Of a DNA stretch of 64,000 bases, positions 33,418 to 46,984 are shown piece by piece (within the stretch, counting starts at the first letter, position 1; every line of letters begins with the position of its first letter). The notes below the pieces were generated by a model that did not search any database, had not been told where the DNA came from, and saw only the letters and a list, made by a program, of their open reading frames with translations. Made by a program: the position numbers and the translations under genes. Source of the stretch: Lepisosteus oculatus (lineage: Eukaryota; Chordata; Actinopteri; Semionotiformes; Lepisosteidae); contig NC_090711.1 in the NCBI RefSeq assembly GCF_040954835.1, positions 14,565,001 through 14,629,000 of the forward strand. The letters are read 5' to 3'.

Positions 33418-33593
33418 TAAAATTGAATTGAGCTGAACAGAACTCAGCTAGCCTGCAGAGAGCTGTGCACAGTGTTCACACTATTGTTGTGACTATAAAA
33501 GGAAGGCAGATCTTTTATCCCATTGTTTTGACTGTTAGAGGTGGGCTGTGATGTTAGCGCTAAGGTGTGTTTAAAATGAACTGCATTTCATTG
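33418..33593 (+). repeat. dispersed repeat, right member of an inverted pair
   Basis: Reverse complement of 28195-28355 with one ~12-bp insertion near 33459-33470. A TATAAAAG word lies near 33494. See the left member for the shared blocks. Confidence 0.7.
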
Positions 33594-33599
33594 CCTGTG

Positions 33600-36500
33600 T
33601 GCAGGTACTGTATAATGTAGTTTGCAGACCTGGCTCTAAAGCCTTACTAACTCCACAGTCAGATGATTCCATGATTACAGTCATGACTGTTAGGATCCTA
33701 TATTTTGACATTGGCTTTGACATTTTGACTAAATGGTTAGATTATAGTATTTATTGGAACAGGAAGGCTTGCATTTGGCTTCTTAGATTCCCGGTGTAAT
33801 TACTTTTTAGCTAAGTAATTTGAAGTTATTTGAAGAATAATACTATTGGCTGTGCTGAAACTATTGGGCTGAGTAGCGCTAAGGTGTTTTTTGCGATTTT
33901 CAGCACAGCGGATACAGTCTGAGAAATCTCTCAATGCTAATTGTAATATTTATTAATGTTGATAGTAATTTAGTCTATCATGCATATAAAGAATATTGAT
34001 GTTAGCTTCAGACTGCTTCACCTTTCTCTAATACACCTCACTGTCCATAATTGCCAGAACCTTTATAGCTTTTTGAACTATAGTATTATTCCTTTTCAGT
34101 TCTGGTTGAATTGTTACTATACTGTATTGTTTCGAGTTCGAATGTAAAATTATTTTGCGCCCAGTGAAAATACTAAGGTCACCTTCTCCAGTCTGTAAGT
34201 CTCTCAAGTGGAACAGGGTCTGAGGACCAACTAGGCTTTTACTTGCTGATTTGTGTTTTAGTTTTCCATTTCTGATCCAGGGTCAATGCAGAATTAAGAA
34301 TGGTAATACTAAGGGTGAAATGCTTCATGGTTGATTTAAGACCCTCAGATGTAATTTAGAAATCTTGCAGCTGGCAGTTTTATAATGTTTCACTGTCTGC
34401 CTTGACATACAGAAGTGTATAATAGGTGTCTATTCTATTTTCTGATTTGTTTCTCCCTTTGCTGTGAGATGGGGCAACCTAGCCTCTGCTCTCCAGAACA
34501 CGATCACAGGCGCTTTGTTTTCCAGAAACTGAACCTTTTCTTGGTCTTTTCAAAATGCATTCTGGTGTCTTTCTCCTTGGTGTTTACACTCAGATATCCT
34601 CCTTCTCCTGGGTTTGCTGCTTCTGGCTGAGACACACAGTACATATGGTATACAGAATGAATAGACCTTTAATGTAAAGCACCTGGACTGTGATTTAACT
34701 AATGACTCATAACAGGTACATTTCAAACATTATGCCATATACTGTAATGGTCCAAAAACATGTTTCTTGTACTGCAGAGCACTGTTGTCAATGGCAGAAA
34801 TGTAGTATACTGCATTATAACAATAAGAATAGTTAACCTTTATTGCTTCATCTGAAATGTTGTGGTCTCATCACAAATTATAGAGAAGTACTTAGAAAAT
34901 AACAGGTTATTAAAGCTTACAAGAGGCAGGGGTCACAGAGTTTCTCTGTTTTAAAACAGCTGTCTCAGTGTATTCTACACAGAACCTCGTCGTACACTGT
35001 AATTCACCCAATTGTTTCAGCTTTGCAGTGCGCTTCCTGCAGGTAATTTCCCGGTGGATTGTAGTCGGGATTCACATGGCAGGCCAGTGGTGGGGTGTGC
35101 AGTGCTGGTGTTCTCTGGAAAGGAAGTGACTCACAGTCCAAACAGAGTTATCATTAAATTATAGAGTTATCATCAGAAGACCCAAGGGTTGTTGTTGGTT
35201 CTTTGGCTGTGAAGAGGAATAAATCAACACAGGCTACACTTCTTCTTGGTCATGGACCAATGGTCATTCTTTAGACTTGAGCCTGTAGTGAAATCATTGA
35301 GTCAATTATTAATTTCATTGGTTTCAAGTCCAGGTTCTCAATGTGTCATACTTCATGGGAGAGCTCCCTGTGAAGCCCAGTGTGTTTTGGTTCTGCAGAA
35401 CCTTTTAGGGTCTACACAAACTGTAGTACAGCGTGTCAGGTGTCTGTGTTGCACACCACAAGTTCACAGTTCACAATTCACAGCAAGAGTAAACAACTGC
35501 TACAGTGGCGCAATAGCAAGGGATTTTGTGCAAGTGCCAGTTATGAATCATGCCTTCATCAATCAAAGAACTGTTAGCTAGATGACATGTTGTAACCTTG
35601 TGGGTTTTACATGCATCACAATACACACCTCTTTTTATGATAAAGAGTATATTACACACGTAGGGAAATGATTTCTCAAGAAAATCATGTGTCGGGTGGA
35701 AGAGATAAGTCATTCAACTCTTATATGAACTAAGAGATAATCCCTCAACAGGCCTTCTCAGATGTCAAGTTTTTTGCTACTGGTAGTTGTTCTGCAGTAC
35801 TTTCTGTTTAGAACTAATCGGTTCTCATTCCATGCCTAGAATACATTTGTTTCCTGGTCCTCTAGTCCTCTGTTTAAACTGTTTCAGATCTTGTGCTTGT
35901 GGCAGTAAGATGACAGAAATTCCATTGCTGACACTGAGGGATGTGTGGCTGCTTGTGTCTGTGGGATTTGCTCTGTTCGGGATGGAAGAGGTCAAGCCCA
36001 TTATGTAGCAACTGCTGAGGTCATGTATTTGGATATTTCTGTTTCAGCTGCCAGGAGGATAAATGGGAATCTTCTTGCTTTGTATCTTTTGGTCTCCTGT
36101 CATTGAATGTAATTCAACATACTAAACTCCCCTAGAAATCGCTATATTTCTGTGTGCAGAGAAAATAGTTTCAGTTCGCACACTTCACAAATGTTTATAA
36201 TGTTAATGTTAATGTTAATAATGTCAGTACACCCAAGAAGATATTTATTTTGTAGTCACTTTAAATCTTTTATACTGTAGAACAGTGTAAATGGGCTGTG
36301 ATTTGCTCATTGCACACAGTAAAATAGAGAAGGGTCATACTAGTGATTTGGCTGTGAAAACCGAACAGGTCTAAGATGATTACACTTGCCAGTAGTTTCA
36401 CAGACCCTAATTATCACTAATTCTAGACTAACTATTGCCAGTTCAAATAAGCAAGTATAGTACTCTTGCTAATCAGAGTCTTTACAGTTAACCCCTAATG

Positions 36501-39500
36501 TCCTAGCAGAGAACAGGCAAGAAAACATGAAGAGTCAGGGGTAAAAAGGTTTTCTGAAAAGCTGCATCCTAATTAGTTTCCTTCCTTACTGATACAGTAT
36601 TGGGTACATTCTGCAAAATTCTACTTCTTTCATTATTTTTAGTCTCAGGTGTTTCAATCCTTAAAACCCTTCTTTAAGATCAAATCCGAGGTTTCATTTT
36701 AGACCTCCAGAGGTCTAGTTTTGGTGGTTGTGGGTGAAAAGTAGAGCAGAACTTCTGTCCTCCTGCAGGGTGAGAGTGAATTTTCTGTCCAGACAGCCCA
36801 GTGCCTCAGCCCCAGCTGATGTGCTTACTTCCAGGCTTCGCACAACGTAGGCAATGACATCACTGACGAGTTCTTCCCAGGAGATGTGTATGCTCGTGGA
36901 GGTTCATCCAAATAAGCCAGATCCATCTGGCTAATTCCCAGCTGTGGCTACTGAAGCTTTTAGCCAGGACTGAGCTCGATCGGTTTAAGTAACATTGTGC
37001 ATTACTGATTGCTCATTTTAATTTGCTGTTCACTGTAAGAATATTGTTCATACCATCAACAGATGTTGGGGGGGATCTAGGTAAGTAACGCCTGTTAAAA
37101 AACTCTGGCAGTACATGAATCATTCACAGTGTTTAATTTGACACACACGTGCTGCATGAATGGGCCCTGTGAATAAAGATGTTGTTTGAGTGCTAATTGA
37201 AATTGGTTTCACAATGTCAATCCACAGTAACACGGTGATAGACTAGTGCTTCACTGCTGGAGTCTGACACTCTGGAGTTTTAAAACAGTACCAGATACGG
37301 TGCTGATTTTCCGGAAACACACGGGTGGATGCAATTATATCAAGGACTGCTTGATCTTATAATTTTTTGTAAACCCCCTCCTCCCCAGCTCACCCAGAAA
37401 TGCATGTTTGTGAAACATCAGCAATGGATAATCTATTTTTTTAAACTCAAAAAGCCCTCACCTAAGGCTTAGGATCTGTCCAGAAACAAATGTTTAAAAT
37501 ACAATTTGCAAGTTCCTCCTGTCCTTAGGAAGCCAGTACAGAAGTCATTGTTTTGAGAAATTGGAACTAAATACTGTAATTGGTTGAGATCAAAGCACAT
37601 TCACACTTACAGTGGAAAGCAATGAGCCAAACTGCACAGCACTAAAGATAAATTCTTCTTCTATTAAAATGTTGGTTGTTTTTTGTGGACTGTGGGAGAT
37701 CGGAACATCAGCACATCGGTAGCAGTCTTGCTCTTCCAAAACCCTCACAAGGCTGCAGGTGCCATGTGAGATGAAGGAGTAGGAGCTTCTCAAGTGAACA
37801 CAGTCTAGGGAATGAGGGCTGGCAGCAGATTGCGGACTCAGGTTCCGAAGTGTACCTGGGGTGAGAAACAGGGAGCGTGAGGCATTCTGAGACTACAGGT
37901 GAGACATTTTCCAAGACCTGGAAAAGGAGAACTGAGATAAAAAGGAAAAGGCTTGAAAGCTAAATAAAATAAGCATAACATTTGTCCCGGGTATCTTGTT
38001 TCTTTGATTTAATGAGTGTAACTGTGATAGGAAACGTGATCGTGCTTTGCCATCAGCGTGTGTGATCACAGAGACATAAATCTCGTCCGAGTGTAACAGG
38101 GCGTCAGTGACACTGTCCCTCCTTGACATCTAGGGAGTACGGGAGTTATTCTGAAACACAAGATTGGCTCACTGGGTGCGGCGGAGTTCCGTACTGTCCA
38201 GGGGGGAATGCGGCCTGGAGCCCATGAATGACCATGATTGAAACCCAGCAGGGGCAGAGCAGAGCTGTACCAGTCACTTGGAGCACCAAGGCACGTTGAT
38301 GCTCTGGTGCGGTAATGCTCTACTTGGATTTAGTGGCTGTGGGATGTACGACAGTGTCTGACACTTGCAGTTAAAATCTAACGAAGGCTAGGAAGAAAAG
38401 GGACATGGCAAGCAGTCACTTTAGAGTAGAGAACTGTCTACTAATGCTTCAGTCTTCAGCTGCAAGTGCCTGTGAAAATCAGCTGCTGTTGAAGAGAGAC
38501 GATGTTGTTTCTGAGTTGAACAGCCAGCCACTATGACTATGCATTATTGCCTCGATCTACCTTCCATAATGAACCTGTCACTTATCTTCACTGCACATGA
38601 AAGTTACAGTACCCTCTATATACTTCTTCTTGGAGTCACATGTCTCATCCTTTAGAATCAATAACCTCAAAACAAGTTCTGTGTTTGAGTGCTTTGTTGG
38701 ATTTCTAAATGTTTGGCACTCATAAGGAAGGTTACAGATTAGAGGAGAAAATTCTGCTTATCTTGCTCATTCTGTTGCTGGTAGATAACTGATCCCAATA
38801 GGACAAAGTTGTGGTACTCAACGTGCAAAATCGTTTTTTTTTCCTTTGGAATGCACCGGGAGTGCAGTTTCAAAACACGTGAATTGGTTTCTACAGCTCT
38901 GCACCCATTCATCAGTTTCTGGCCTGGGGTTTTTTCTGAATGAGGGCTCAGTGCAGTTGTAACCATCACTGCCCCCTCCAAGGCCTAATCCTTTGACTGG
39001 GCTGTGAGGCTTAGCTGTGTACTTCCTGCCCTCACCTCCACAAGAGAATTCCTTTGATCTCCACAATGGGGCTTTGTAGCCCTTCCTTCTCTGTTCGAGT
39101 CCCCATGGTAACCACACTACCCTGACCCTCCGTGCCCTCTCTGTGTCTTCCAACTCACACTAATAACAATAACAACGCTGGTCTAACAGTGGATGAGGCC
39201 AGGGAATCCCTCACCTGAGTGGGATAAAATAAAACAGATTTCCAAAGCTGCGCACACCTGTAGAAACATACAAGGGCTGTCTTTGTGTGAAGGACCAGTC
39301 GAGACTTGCTGGTGTTGTTTCTGATGCTCTGTAGAGGTGCCAAGACATAGCATAGCACATTGTGTTCATTGCCATAAAAAAGCTGCTTCATCTACAGTAC
39401 AATTGTGATTCTTATCATTTCGGAAGCCGTAGTATATTCCTGTTTTTTCATTCTGTATCCTTCTTCTGTCTCTTTTAATTAAACAAGCAAACTGTTTCAC

Positions 39501-39830
39501 AGGATTTCTGCATACGTTTGCAAGCATGCAACTATAGATGAACATTATCTAACATTTGATTTTTCATTTTGACAGAAGCATTTTGCACGGAGCTTAAAAA
39601 TAAATGATCTTTATAGATCTGGCAAACAATTTCACAAAACCAAAAAAGCTCTTTTAAACAGTGGCAAAATAGAAATTGCTGTGGCTTCTTGTGCCTTTGT
39701 GTTTGATCTTTATATCCTCTTGCACATGATATCAAAAGGATTAATCAGAAGCCTTTTTTGAATTCTGATTACAGGGTGTCCAGCAGATGGCGCTCAGCCT
39801 TCTGCCTTTAGATTGGATAGATGTGTGAAT
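33600..39830. other. long non-coding stretch, nothing recognised
   Basis: Mostly unique DNA. No frame shows a known domain. The segments around 36760-36960 and 37100-37260 have a steady, non-repetitive composition and could be conserved non-coding elements, but nothing in the single sequence proves it. TACAGTA words recur throughout. Confidence 0.4.
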
Positions 39831-39834
39831 TAGA

Positions 39835-39955
39835 GTGGGATGCAAGCTGTAGTCCTGGAGGGTCGCAGGGTCTGCTGCTTCAGCTTTTAACAAATCTAGT
39901 TGACTTGAATTACTTATTATTTCAATTTCATCATCCATCATCACATTTCCTCAGC
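39835..39955 (+). repeat. interspersed repeat, second copy of the 2280 type
   Basis: 'gtagtcctggagggtcgcagggtctgctg' followed by an AT-rich body with 'gacttgaattacttatta' resembles the repeat at 2280-2430. It is shorter and more diverged. Confidence 0.35.
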
Positions 39956-40137
39956 TAGTTTCTTGTTGCTATTCCAAAGACACTTGACTCCAAGACTAGA
40001 GTTACTGTACCTCTATTTTAGATTAAAGACAATAGCTGAATAAAATAATTGTCATAACTTTTAATGTGAGGAGTTAAAACGTATTTATTGATCAGAGTTG
40101 AGGCATTGATTGTCCCGTGTCTTAACTATTAAGGCAG

Positions 40138-40246
40138 AGAAAAATACTGCGCTGGATTACAATGTGTTGCATGCGAATAGGACCCGCAAACAGGAATCAA
40201 ATTGTGGAGTACCTTAGAAAAATTGCTCTCCTCTCTGACACTGCAG
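40138..40246 (+). other. candidate exon, 109 bp, one frame fully open
   Basis: The segment ends in CAG|GTGAGT at 40246/40247, a perfect consensus donor. It is preceded by TCTTAACTATTAAGGCAG, a passable acceptor ending at 40137. One frame is open throughout, giving a protein-like peptide that includes GPANRNQIVEYLRKIALLSD. The open frame also runs on past the donor to 40386. I do not recognise the peptide. It could be a coding exon of an unplaced gene, a lncRNA exon or chance. The downstream 500 bp is non-repetitive. Confidence 0.3.
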
Positions 40247-41349
40247 GTGAGTGGGCTCTTTTCATTTCTTCCCAAGCAGCACGGATTAATCAATCCAGCG
40301 TCCTGCAGCTGTTCTGCAGTTTTGAATTCCAGTTACCCTCCTCCAATTTCAGTCTCAACCCCTCACAGAAAAAGCCATCCAAATAACCGAACGATTCACT
40401 CACTCGGCTGCATGTGTCACTTAAGTAGATTAAAAAAGAACTCGAGGGGCGTGTAGATTACACACTTCTACCGAATTCCCAAACCAGCAAGCTGGTTAAT
40501 GGGGATCCTGTAAGAGCTGCCTATAATGGAGTATAATGCATACTTTACCTTTCAGATTCTTTAAATGAGCGAGTGACCCTCTTTCCCATTTCTCTTTTCT
40601 TTCTTATGGCGTGTCCTACAGGTATCTCGTGTGATCTCCTGATGTAGTTCCTCTGCTTTGTTATTTTCTATATCAGACAGCTGCTCTGGCGGCTTAAAAG
40701 CACTTCTCAAAGGAAGTCCTAAAGGGAAGCTAATTAGCATCCGAATTCCCCTTTACCAGTTGGTGCATCATTATCGTGCAAAGCCGACATGCTTTACTCC
40801 ATCTCACTTCCTCTTATTCAGACGTCTGTAAAGAGGCCGTGTATTGTTAAACATGGACTAGGAATTGCCAATAAAATAAAGGAGGAAACAACAGTACAGA
40901 TCACATATAAAAGAAATACAATAACATCCGACTATGACTGATCAGCTAAGGACTCGTGACTTGCACATTGACAAACGTTCCCACAATTCCTCTCTCACCA
41001 GCTGTTGCTGTCTATATGACTACTGAACATAGCTTTGCAGCAGGCTATAAATACAGGGCTGGAAATACAGATACTTAGGGCTCACTCCTCTTGTTTAACC
41101 AGCTGCAGGCTGTCAGTCTGGTCAGGGGCAGCAAGGGGTAAATGTGAGAGGGGCGTGTTTGGGTGAGAGAGAGGCTTCAGCGAGAGGTGAGCGCAAATGC
41201 TCCTGTTAAAGATCACGTGCGAAAGACACCCTACAATCCCGATTTGGAAGTGATCTTGGCTTTTTTGTACAAAGAATTCCTATAACTTCTTTTTTTAAGA
41301 GACAAATCTTATGATTATATATCTCCATTTTTCCTTTCAGTGAGCTCCT

Positions 41350-41706
41350 GTCAGGTGGTGCACTAGTTAGCATTGCTGCTTTGCAATGCCTTGCAGTCCT
41401 GGGGGCCTGGGTAAAATTTAGGACCTGATGTTCTGTCTGTGTGGAGTTTGTATGTTCTCCCCGTGTTCACATGGGTGTGCTTGGCGTGCTCCACCATCCT
41501 TCATTCAGCAGTCCAAAGATACAGTATGTTCCTTGGTTAATTGGCTTCTGGTGAAATTGGCCCTGGTGTGCTCGTCTATATTTGTGTCTTTGTCTGTGTC
41601 CTGTGATGGACTGATGATCCTGTCTATGATGTATCCTCCCTTGCATCCATTGCTTGCTGGGATAGGCTTTGGGTCCCCTGTGACCCAATATTGGATAAAG
41701 CAATTC
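41350..41706 (+). mobile_element. SINE family I copy 3, near full length
   Basis: It starts 'aggtggtgcactagttagcattgctgctttgcaatg' and continues with 'gtgtggagtttgtatgttctccccgtgtt', 'cagtccaaagatacagtatgttccttggttaattggcttctggtgaaattggccctgg' and 'gtatcctcccttgcatccattgcttgctgggatagg'. It ends 'attggataaagcaattcac'. This is the most complete copy and useful as a family reference. Confidence 0.8.
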
Positions 41707-41709
41707 ACT

Positions 41710-43640
41710 TCCTGTTGGGTATCTGTGTTCTCAGATCTGATCAGTACCAGAGACAGTTTCAGTAAATACTGTACTTGTTCTACCTAACTGAGGATAATGA
41801 ACATGTTAAGTAGCACACTTTCTAGGCCATTGCCAGTTGGATTCACTAGGATCTAGAAACTGTGTTTTCAAGCAAAAAAATGAACAGCAACATTCTGTTT
41901 TGCTGAAAGATAAAGTGCACAATCCTGCAAAGTTTGAAAATGATCCAACTTAAACCTGCAGAACTAGCATTGCCACAATGACACTGATTTATGAACGCAC
42001 TCAGTGGTAGGGTCACTCTGAAAATTCAGGGTCACTGAGGGATAATATTTGAGAAATATGCCAGAAAAGAGAAAATTCTTTTTTTTCTAATAATGATTGC
42101 TAATACCAAGTTACAGTATGTGGTGCTGTATATCCCTTGTGTGTCTGAAGTTTTATTTAAATACAAGTTTGTGTATTTAAATAAAAATGAACTTTGTGCA
42201 CTTTTCCTTCTCGGGGCACATCACTAAGCTAAATTTAGCTGTGTGGAAGGAGATAAATGCCACCAGCCAGTGTCTAGTGTCCCATCTGTCACTTTAATAT
42301 GCCATTCATTACTCGATTCACACACACTTCTGCACTGTCGTGGTCCCAAAACACTGCACTTCCAGTAAGTTATCAATTACATTACTCTGTCACTGTCCAA
42401 GAACTAATTAGGTAGTCCTGTGCCATAAAGCACAGAGATAGGAGGAAGCAAATTTAACAATTTAGCTTTCTCCTTTTTAATGTTTATTAATGAATGAGAA
42501 CCTGCAAAATGCAGTGCATACTCCATCACCCAACAAAATCTGTTCTTCTTTTCCAAAGGGTTTCAGGGCTCTCCCCATTAATAAGACACCTGTTCTTCTA
42601 TCTCTGTCAGAAATAAATAGGCTTCTTTTTAGATTGTCAAGATAAATGGCTTCACCTGCAGCTGATGGACCAGACAGACTTATCATGACAGTTTTTATCA
42701 CACTGACATTCATCACATGTTATTAACTGTACAAGAGAAGCCCAGAGGATCAACACGTATAAATAGCAGTAAAAGTGACTTGCAAAATAATCCTTTTTAA
42801 GGGGATGGAGAAATTTAATGTAATTATTACAAAAGCAACTTTTTAGGCACTAATTATGTTAAATGCTGGAACGCTAAATTACAGGATTTCTTTCTTCTTT
42901 AATGGAGGGGGCGACTTGCTAAGTAATTACTTTATCACAGACTGATACAGAAATGAGGTATTGTCAGGTTCACAGTTGTGTTTGGATTTTCTGTTGCCGT
43001 TTATGTAAAAGCAAAATACGTCACTGTTCTAATGGCTTTAAAATGAGCAGTGTGCACGGGATCAGATCTTTGTTAAGGATCTGGCAGAAAGAAGCAAAGA
43101 CAATTCTAAAGAACAGCCCCCTTTTCCCCCAGGAAAGATCTTGAAGCAGTCCCTGTAATCAGGAGCCCAGGGGTTAAATTCCACCGGGGAGAAACATATG
43201 GCTGAACCTACAATTAGAAGGCAGTGAGACACTGACCACAACCTGCACCCTGCAAGTCCTAACACTGCACTCGAGCTCTCCTCTGGACAAGCTCCCATCT
43301 GCGGTGGCTTGGTGATGCACAGTACAGAGGATTAGGCACTATGGATAAAACCAGCATTGGCTAAGATGACAGGACCATTTCAGGGCAGTGAGGCATGGAC
43401 ATCTGAGCCTGTGCTGGAGGGGCCGTAGAGGCAGATTTGCGGTTTTCTCCGGTTTTGTCTTGTTCATTCCAGTGCATCCAGATTCCAAGAATTCAATGGG
43501 ACATCTTGTTGTGTCTACAGGGATGTAATGTTTGGGCCCAAAGTCTGTTGGAAGAAGAGCTTGTGGTGTGGAAACGTGGGTGGGATACTGGATTACTGCA
43601 TGTACTTCTTACTACATTTTACAGGTGCGCAGCTGAGAGT
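41710..43640. other. non-coding stretch
   Basis: No coding sequence recognised. 42840-42940 has several TAATTA-type homeodomain words (ctaattatg, gtaattac) and might be a conserved regulatory element. That is inference only. Confidence 0.35.
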
Positions 43641-43649
43641 GTGCTCACA

Positions 43650-44150
43650 TGTGGTGTTTAAGTGTGGTTTGACAGCAGCTCGTGTCTGACTGGAAGGCAT
43701 TGTAAGGGGTGATCAGGACAGCCATTGGAGTATAGCTCCCTTCTGTTGTGGACATTTTTACAACTCATTGTCTCTGGAAGGCAGGGAGTATTGCTAAGGA
43801 TACCAATCATCCTGGTTTCTCTTTTTTCTCTCCCCTTCCCTCTGGTAAGCCTTATACGAGCATAAAGGCACAAACCTCCAGATTCAGAGACAGTTTCTTC
43901 CCACAAGCTGTCAGATTACTGAACTCTAACCCTACCCTCTCTGACTCACACTGTTATTTTTTACTGCTTGTCTGACTTGTTGTTTTTTAAATTGTATGTT
44001 ATTTAACTTGTCGTTGCTGCTGCCGTTCTTTGTTTATGTTTTTGGTGATTCCTAATTGTTGTTGTATCAGAGCATACATGCAAATAATGATTTCATTGCA
44101 CGTGTGCATATGACAAATAAACTGAACTGAATTGAATATTAATGAAAGAT
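43650..44150 (+). pseudogene. LINE 3' end, second L2/CR1-like type
   Basis: 'ggataccaatcatcctggtttctcttttttctctcccc..ctctggtaag' and then 'ttcagagacagtttcttcccacaagctgtcagattactgaactc' translate in part to SRFRDSFFPQAVRLLNS. That is the C-terminal motif of a fish non-LTR retrotransposon family different from the HWLP type at 10555. The 3' end reads 'gcatatgacaaataaactgaactgaattgaat'. Frameshifts and stops make it inactive. Confidence 0.65.
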
Positions 44151-44159
44151 TTAAAAAGG

Positions 44160-46750
44160 AAAGAGGTGACAATGCAGAGCACACTACTCAATGAGAAAAA
44201 AGACTCCCTACAAGGGAAAGGTTGTGGGACAACTTTTCTCAAAGAGAACTATCCGGGGAAAAGTCTTCAGAACCTTTTTGTATCCTATTGACAAGCTCTA
44301 AAAGAAGTTTAAATGATAGAACCACCATGAATGTCTTTATTATTAATGGCCTCATAGTGCCAGGATATTTGCAAAAATAAACTCTGTGAAATGAATCATT
44401 AAACTTAGAACTTTGCATTTTAAATGCTGTAGTCTGTGTTACAGTGTTAATGGCTGAGAAATACTGTTAGAGTTCAGTGTACTCAATATTCCCATGAGGT
44501 TAGGAGCAAGAGGCTTGCCAATCATGGTTCACTGTCCTGCTGTGCAGCCATTCTTTCCCTTTGAAAGGAAAACGCACCGAACATTCCCTGGACTTCCTGT
44601 GTGTGTGGATCACACAGCTGGAGACCTGGCTGAGCACAGGTGTCTGTCTCTGTGGCTGCAGTGGGCCAGCTCTCTTTGCCTTGGAATAACCTGAGTTTTT
44701 GTGCTTTGTTACAGTCAGATATTCATTTATGCTTTCCTGCCGCTCTGTCTCTTTTCCTGTTGGTTCCTAACCTGCACATTCCTTGGTACTGTACATTTTC
44801 CAGCTGCTGCTAGTCATGCACTGGAGTTTTCGCACAGGACAGTGGCTCCATTTAGGATTAGCAGGTCCACTGATTTATCAAGGGTTGCTAATCATGTGTG
44901 GATTAGTTTCCTTTCCCATACTACAGTCCAGCTCTCACTGACCATTTCCTTTTCTCCTGACTGCCTGCCTTGCACATTGCTCATTTCAAAGTCTCTTTTT
45001 AATTAAAGTTTTTTTTTAATGAAAAAGAAAAAGGAAAGCTGAAATATTACTTGACTATGCAACATGTTTTGAAGTGTTAAATTATAGCTGCATTGGTTGA
45101 GCTAATTTTAGTCTTTAATTAAAATCGAATGTGGTGCTGCTGCAGATAACTGCTGCCTGTTAAAAAGTCTGTAAAGGGATTAAATGACAAATTTTAATTT
45201 TAAGTCAATATCAGATGCAATGTTTTCCAAAGGCCCAGTGATTTGTTTCAATGTTGTGTTGGTATTATTACTGCCGTGGTATTAGTAGCAACAACACAAA
45301 GCTGTTTTAATTTCTTATTCTCTGTAACTTTAAATGCACAGTAATGGAACTGGGAGCAAAACATAAAGAGTTTAGTAAGATGATACTGTGGCACCTGTTG
45401 TCTTCATTGTACTCTGAAACAACATTACAGCAGAGGAATGCCAGAGTACACAGAACTTTTCAGATGGCAGAACTCTTCACAGGCTGTTTTTCCAACAGCT
45501 TTGCAAAAGGGTTGTTTGTTCAGGGTCACTCTGCACATTTCTAGCTTTCTAAGCGTCTTTTCAGCTGCACCACAGAGATACAGCAAAAACAGAAAAAAGG
45601 CAAATAAAGTGCTGCATAGTGGCAGTGCTAGACTTGTACCACCTGTATGTGTATGTTTGGTAAAATGTAATTGTTATATTATTGTTCATATTGATGAGAA
45701 CTAGTCACCTCCATCTCTGGACATTTCTCAGACCATCAAAACTTGGTTGAATGGACAAAACTGACCTTGAAATGAGTAATTATCCTGTATGAAAAACAAA
45801 GCTTTTCAAATACTGCCTCAAGTTACAGTCAAGAATGGACATGTATTCAGTTGTTATTGGTAAAAGTTGAGTATCAAAATTATTTGTTAGGGTTATTTCC
45901 CCTTCCAGCAGTCCTCAATAATTATAACCCAGTAGTCTATGATGCAGTTGGCACCAGAATAACAGAACAAGGTGGTCAAGATATGGCTCATGGTGAGAAA
46001 TAATGATAAAATGATAAATAATGATAAAATCCATAGACCTGTTTTGGTATTTTACTATTGCAACTGACATCTTGGACAAATGAAAGTGTATACATTGTTA
46101 ATTAAGAGCTTGTAGCTAAACTACTTACAGTACAATCCACACAAATGAAAACAATACAGCTAAATGAAAACGAATAACACCTACAGTATGTTCCACTATA
46201 TCCCATATAACTTATCCAGACAGTTTCAGTTTGGAAGCTATTGGTATATCATAGTTGTTTGTTTCTGTACACGAAATTATACGACTGGGAATTGCAGGGG
46301 ATGATTAATTACACGATTCCCTCATGACTTTTCATCACGGTTCCAAATCTGGTATTGCGCCACGAAAGTGCCGCGAGGTCGCCTCAGTTTGGCAGCCAAT
46401 CAACGTGGAGCTCACCGGAATAGGAGGAGGAGCACCGCACGAAAGTAAACAAGCAACATGGAGAACAAGGACGTAAACATCTTGAAAAATGTACTGTAAC
46501 ACAGGCATTGTTTCCACAAATAAACATCTTCAAAAATATAATTCTTCTTTATAAATATAGAATGCTATTACAAAAATAAAACACAGTTAAAATTATAAAG
46601 CACCCTTAAAACAAATATTGTAAACAAATTAGTATTGCACTATAACATGTAATACAGTATAATGGGTACATTATCTCACAAGTACACATCTGGCTCACTG
46701 CCTGGCTCACTTGTGAGTCGCAGAGAGTCATAGGGGCTATTAAGAGCGCT
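44160..46750. other. non-coding stretch
   Basis: No gene recognised. 45060-45260 (TTTAATTAAAATCGAATGTGG and following) looks like unique DNA with homeodomain-type words. 46370-46450 is GC-rich, with an inverted CCAAT box (agccaatcaacg), but has no clear splice donor or start. Confidence 0.35.
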
Positions 46751-46759
46751 ATGACTGGG

Positions 46760-46895
46760 GGTGTCACACTACACAACTGACGGTAACGGGCGCACGTTGC
46801 GACCCTCTACAACGCAACGCAACGATATTTTTTTATGATTATGTAAACGAAGGTCACGACTGAAAATCCTAGGAAAAGTCATGTAGTGTGACGCC
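46760..46895. mobile_element. MITE-like element with terminal inverted repeats
   Basis: GTCACACTACA at 46763-46773 is perfectly inverted as TGTAGTGTGAC at 46882-46892. The match extends imperfectly both ways to GGTGTCACACTACACAACT against GGCGTCACACTACATGACT. The 136-bp body contains 'gcacgttgcgacc..aacgcaacgcaacg' and no ORF. Short length plus terminal inversion suits a non-autonomous DNA transposon. The target duplication is unclear (flanks ggg/ggc), so the superfamily is not assigned. Confidence 0.6.
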
Positions 46896-46984
46896 GGCAG
46901 AAACCCACAGCAAGCCTTGAAGGTCAGTTTACAGAATGTGGCTATATCTTCATGGCTGATGAATGCTGATGCTTCTGCAAATTT

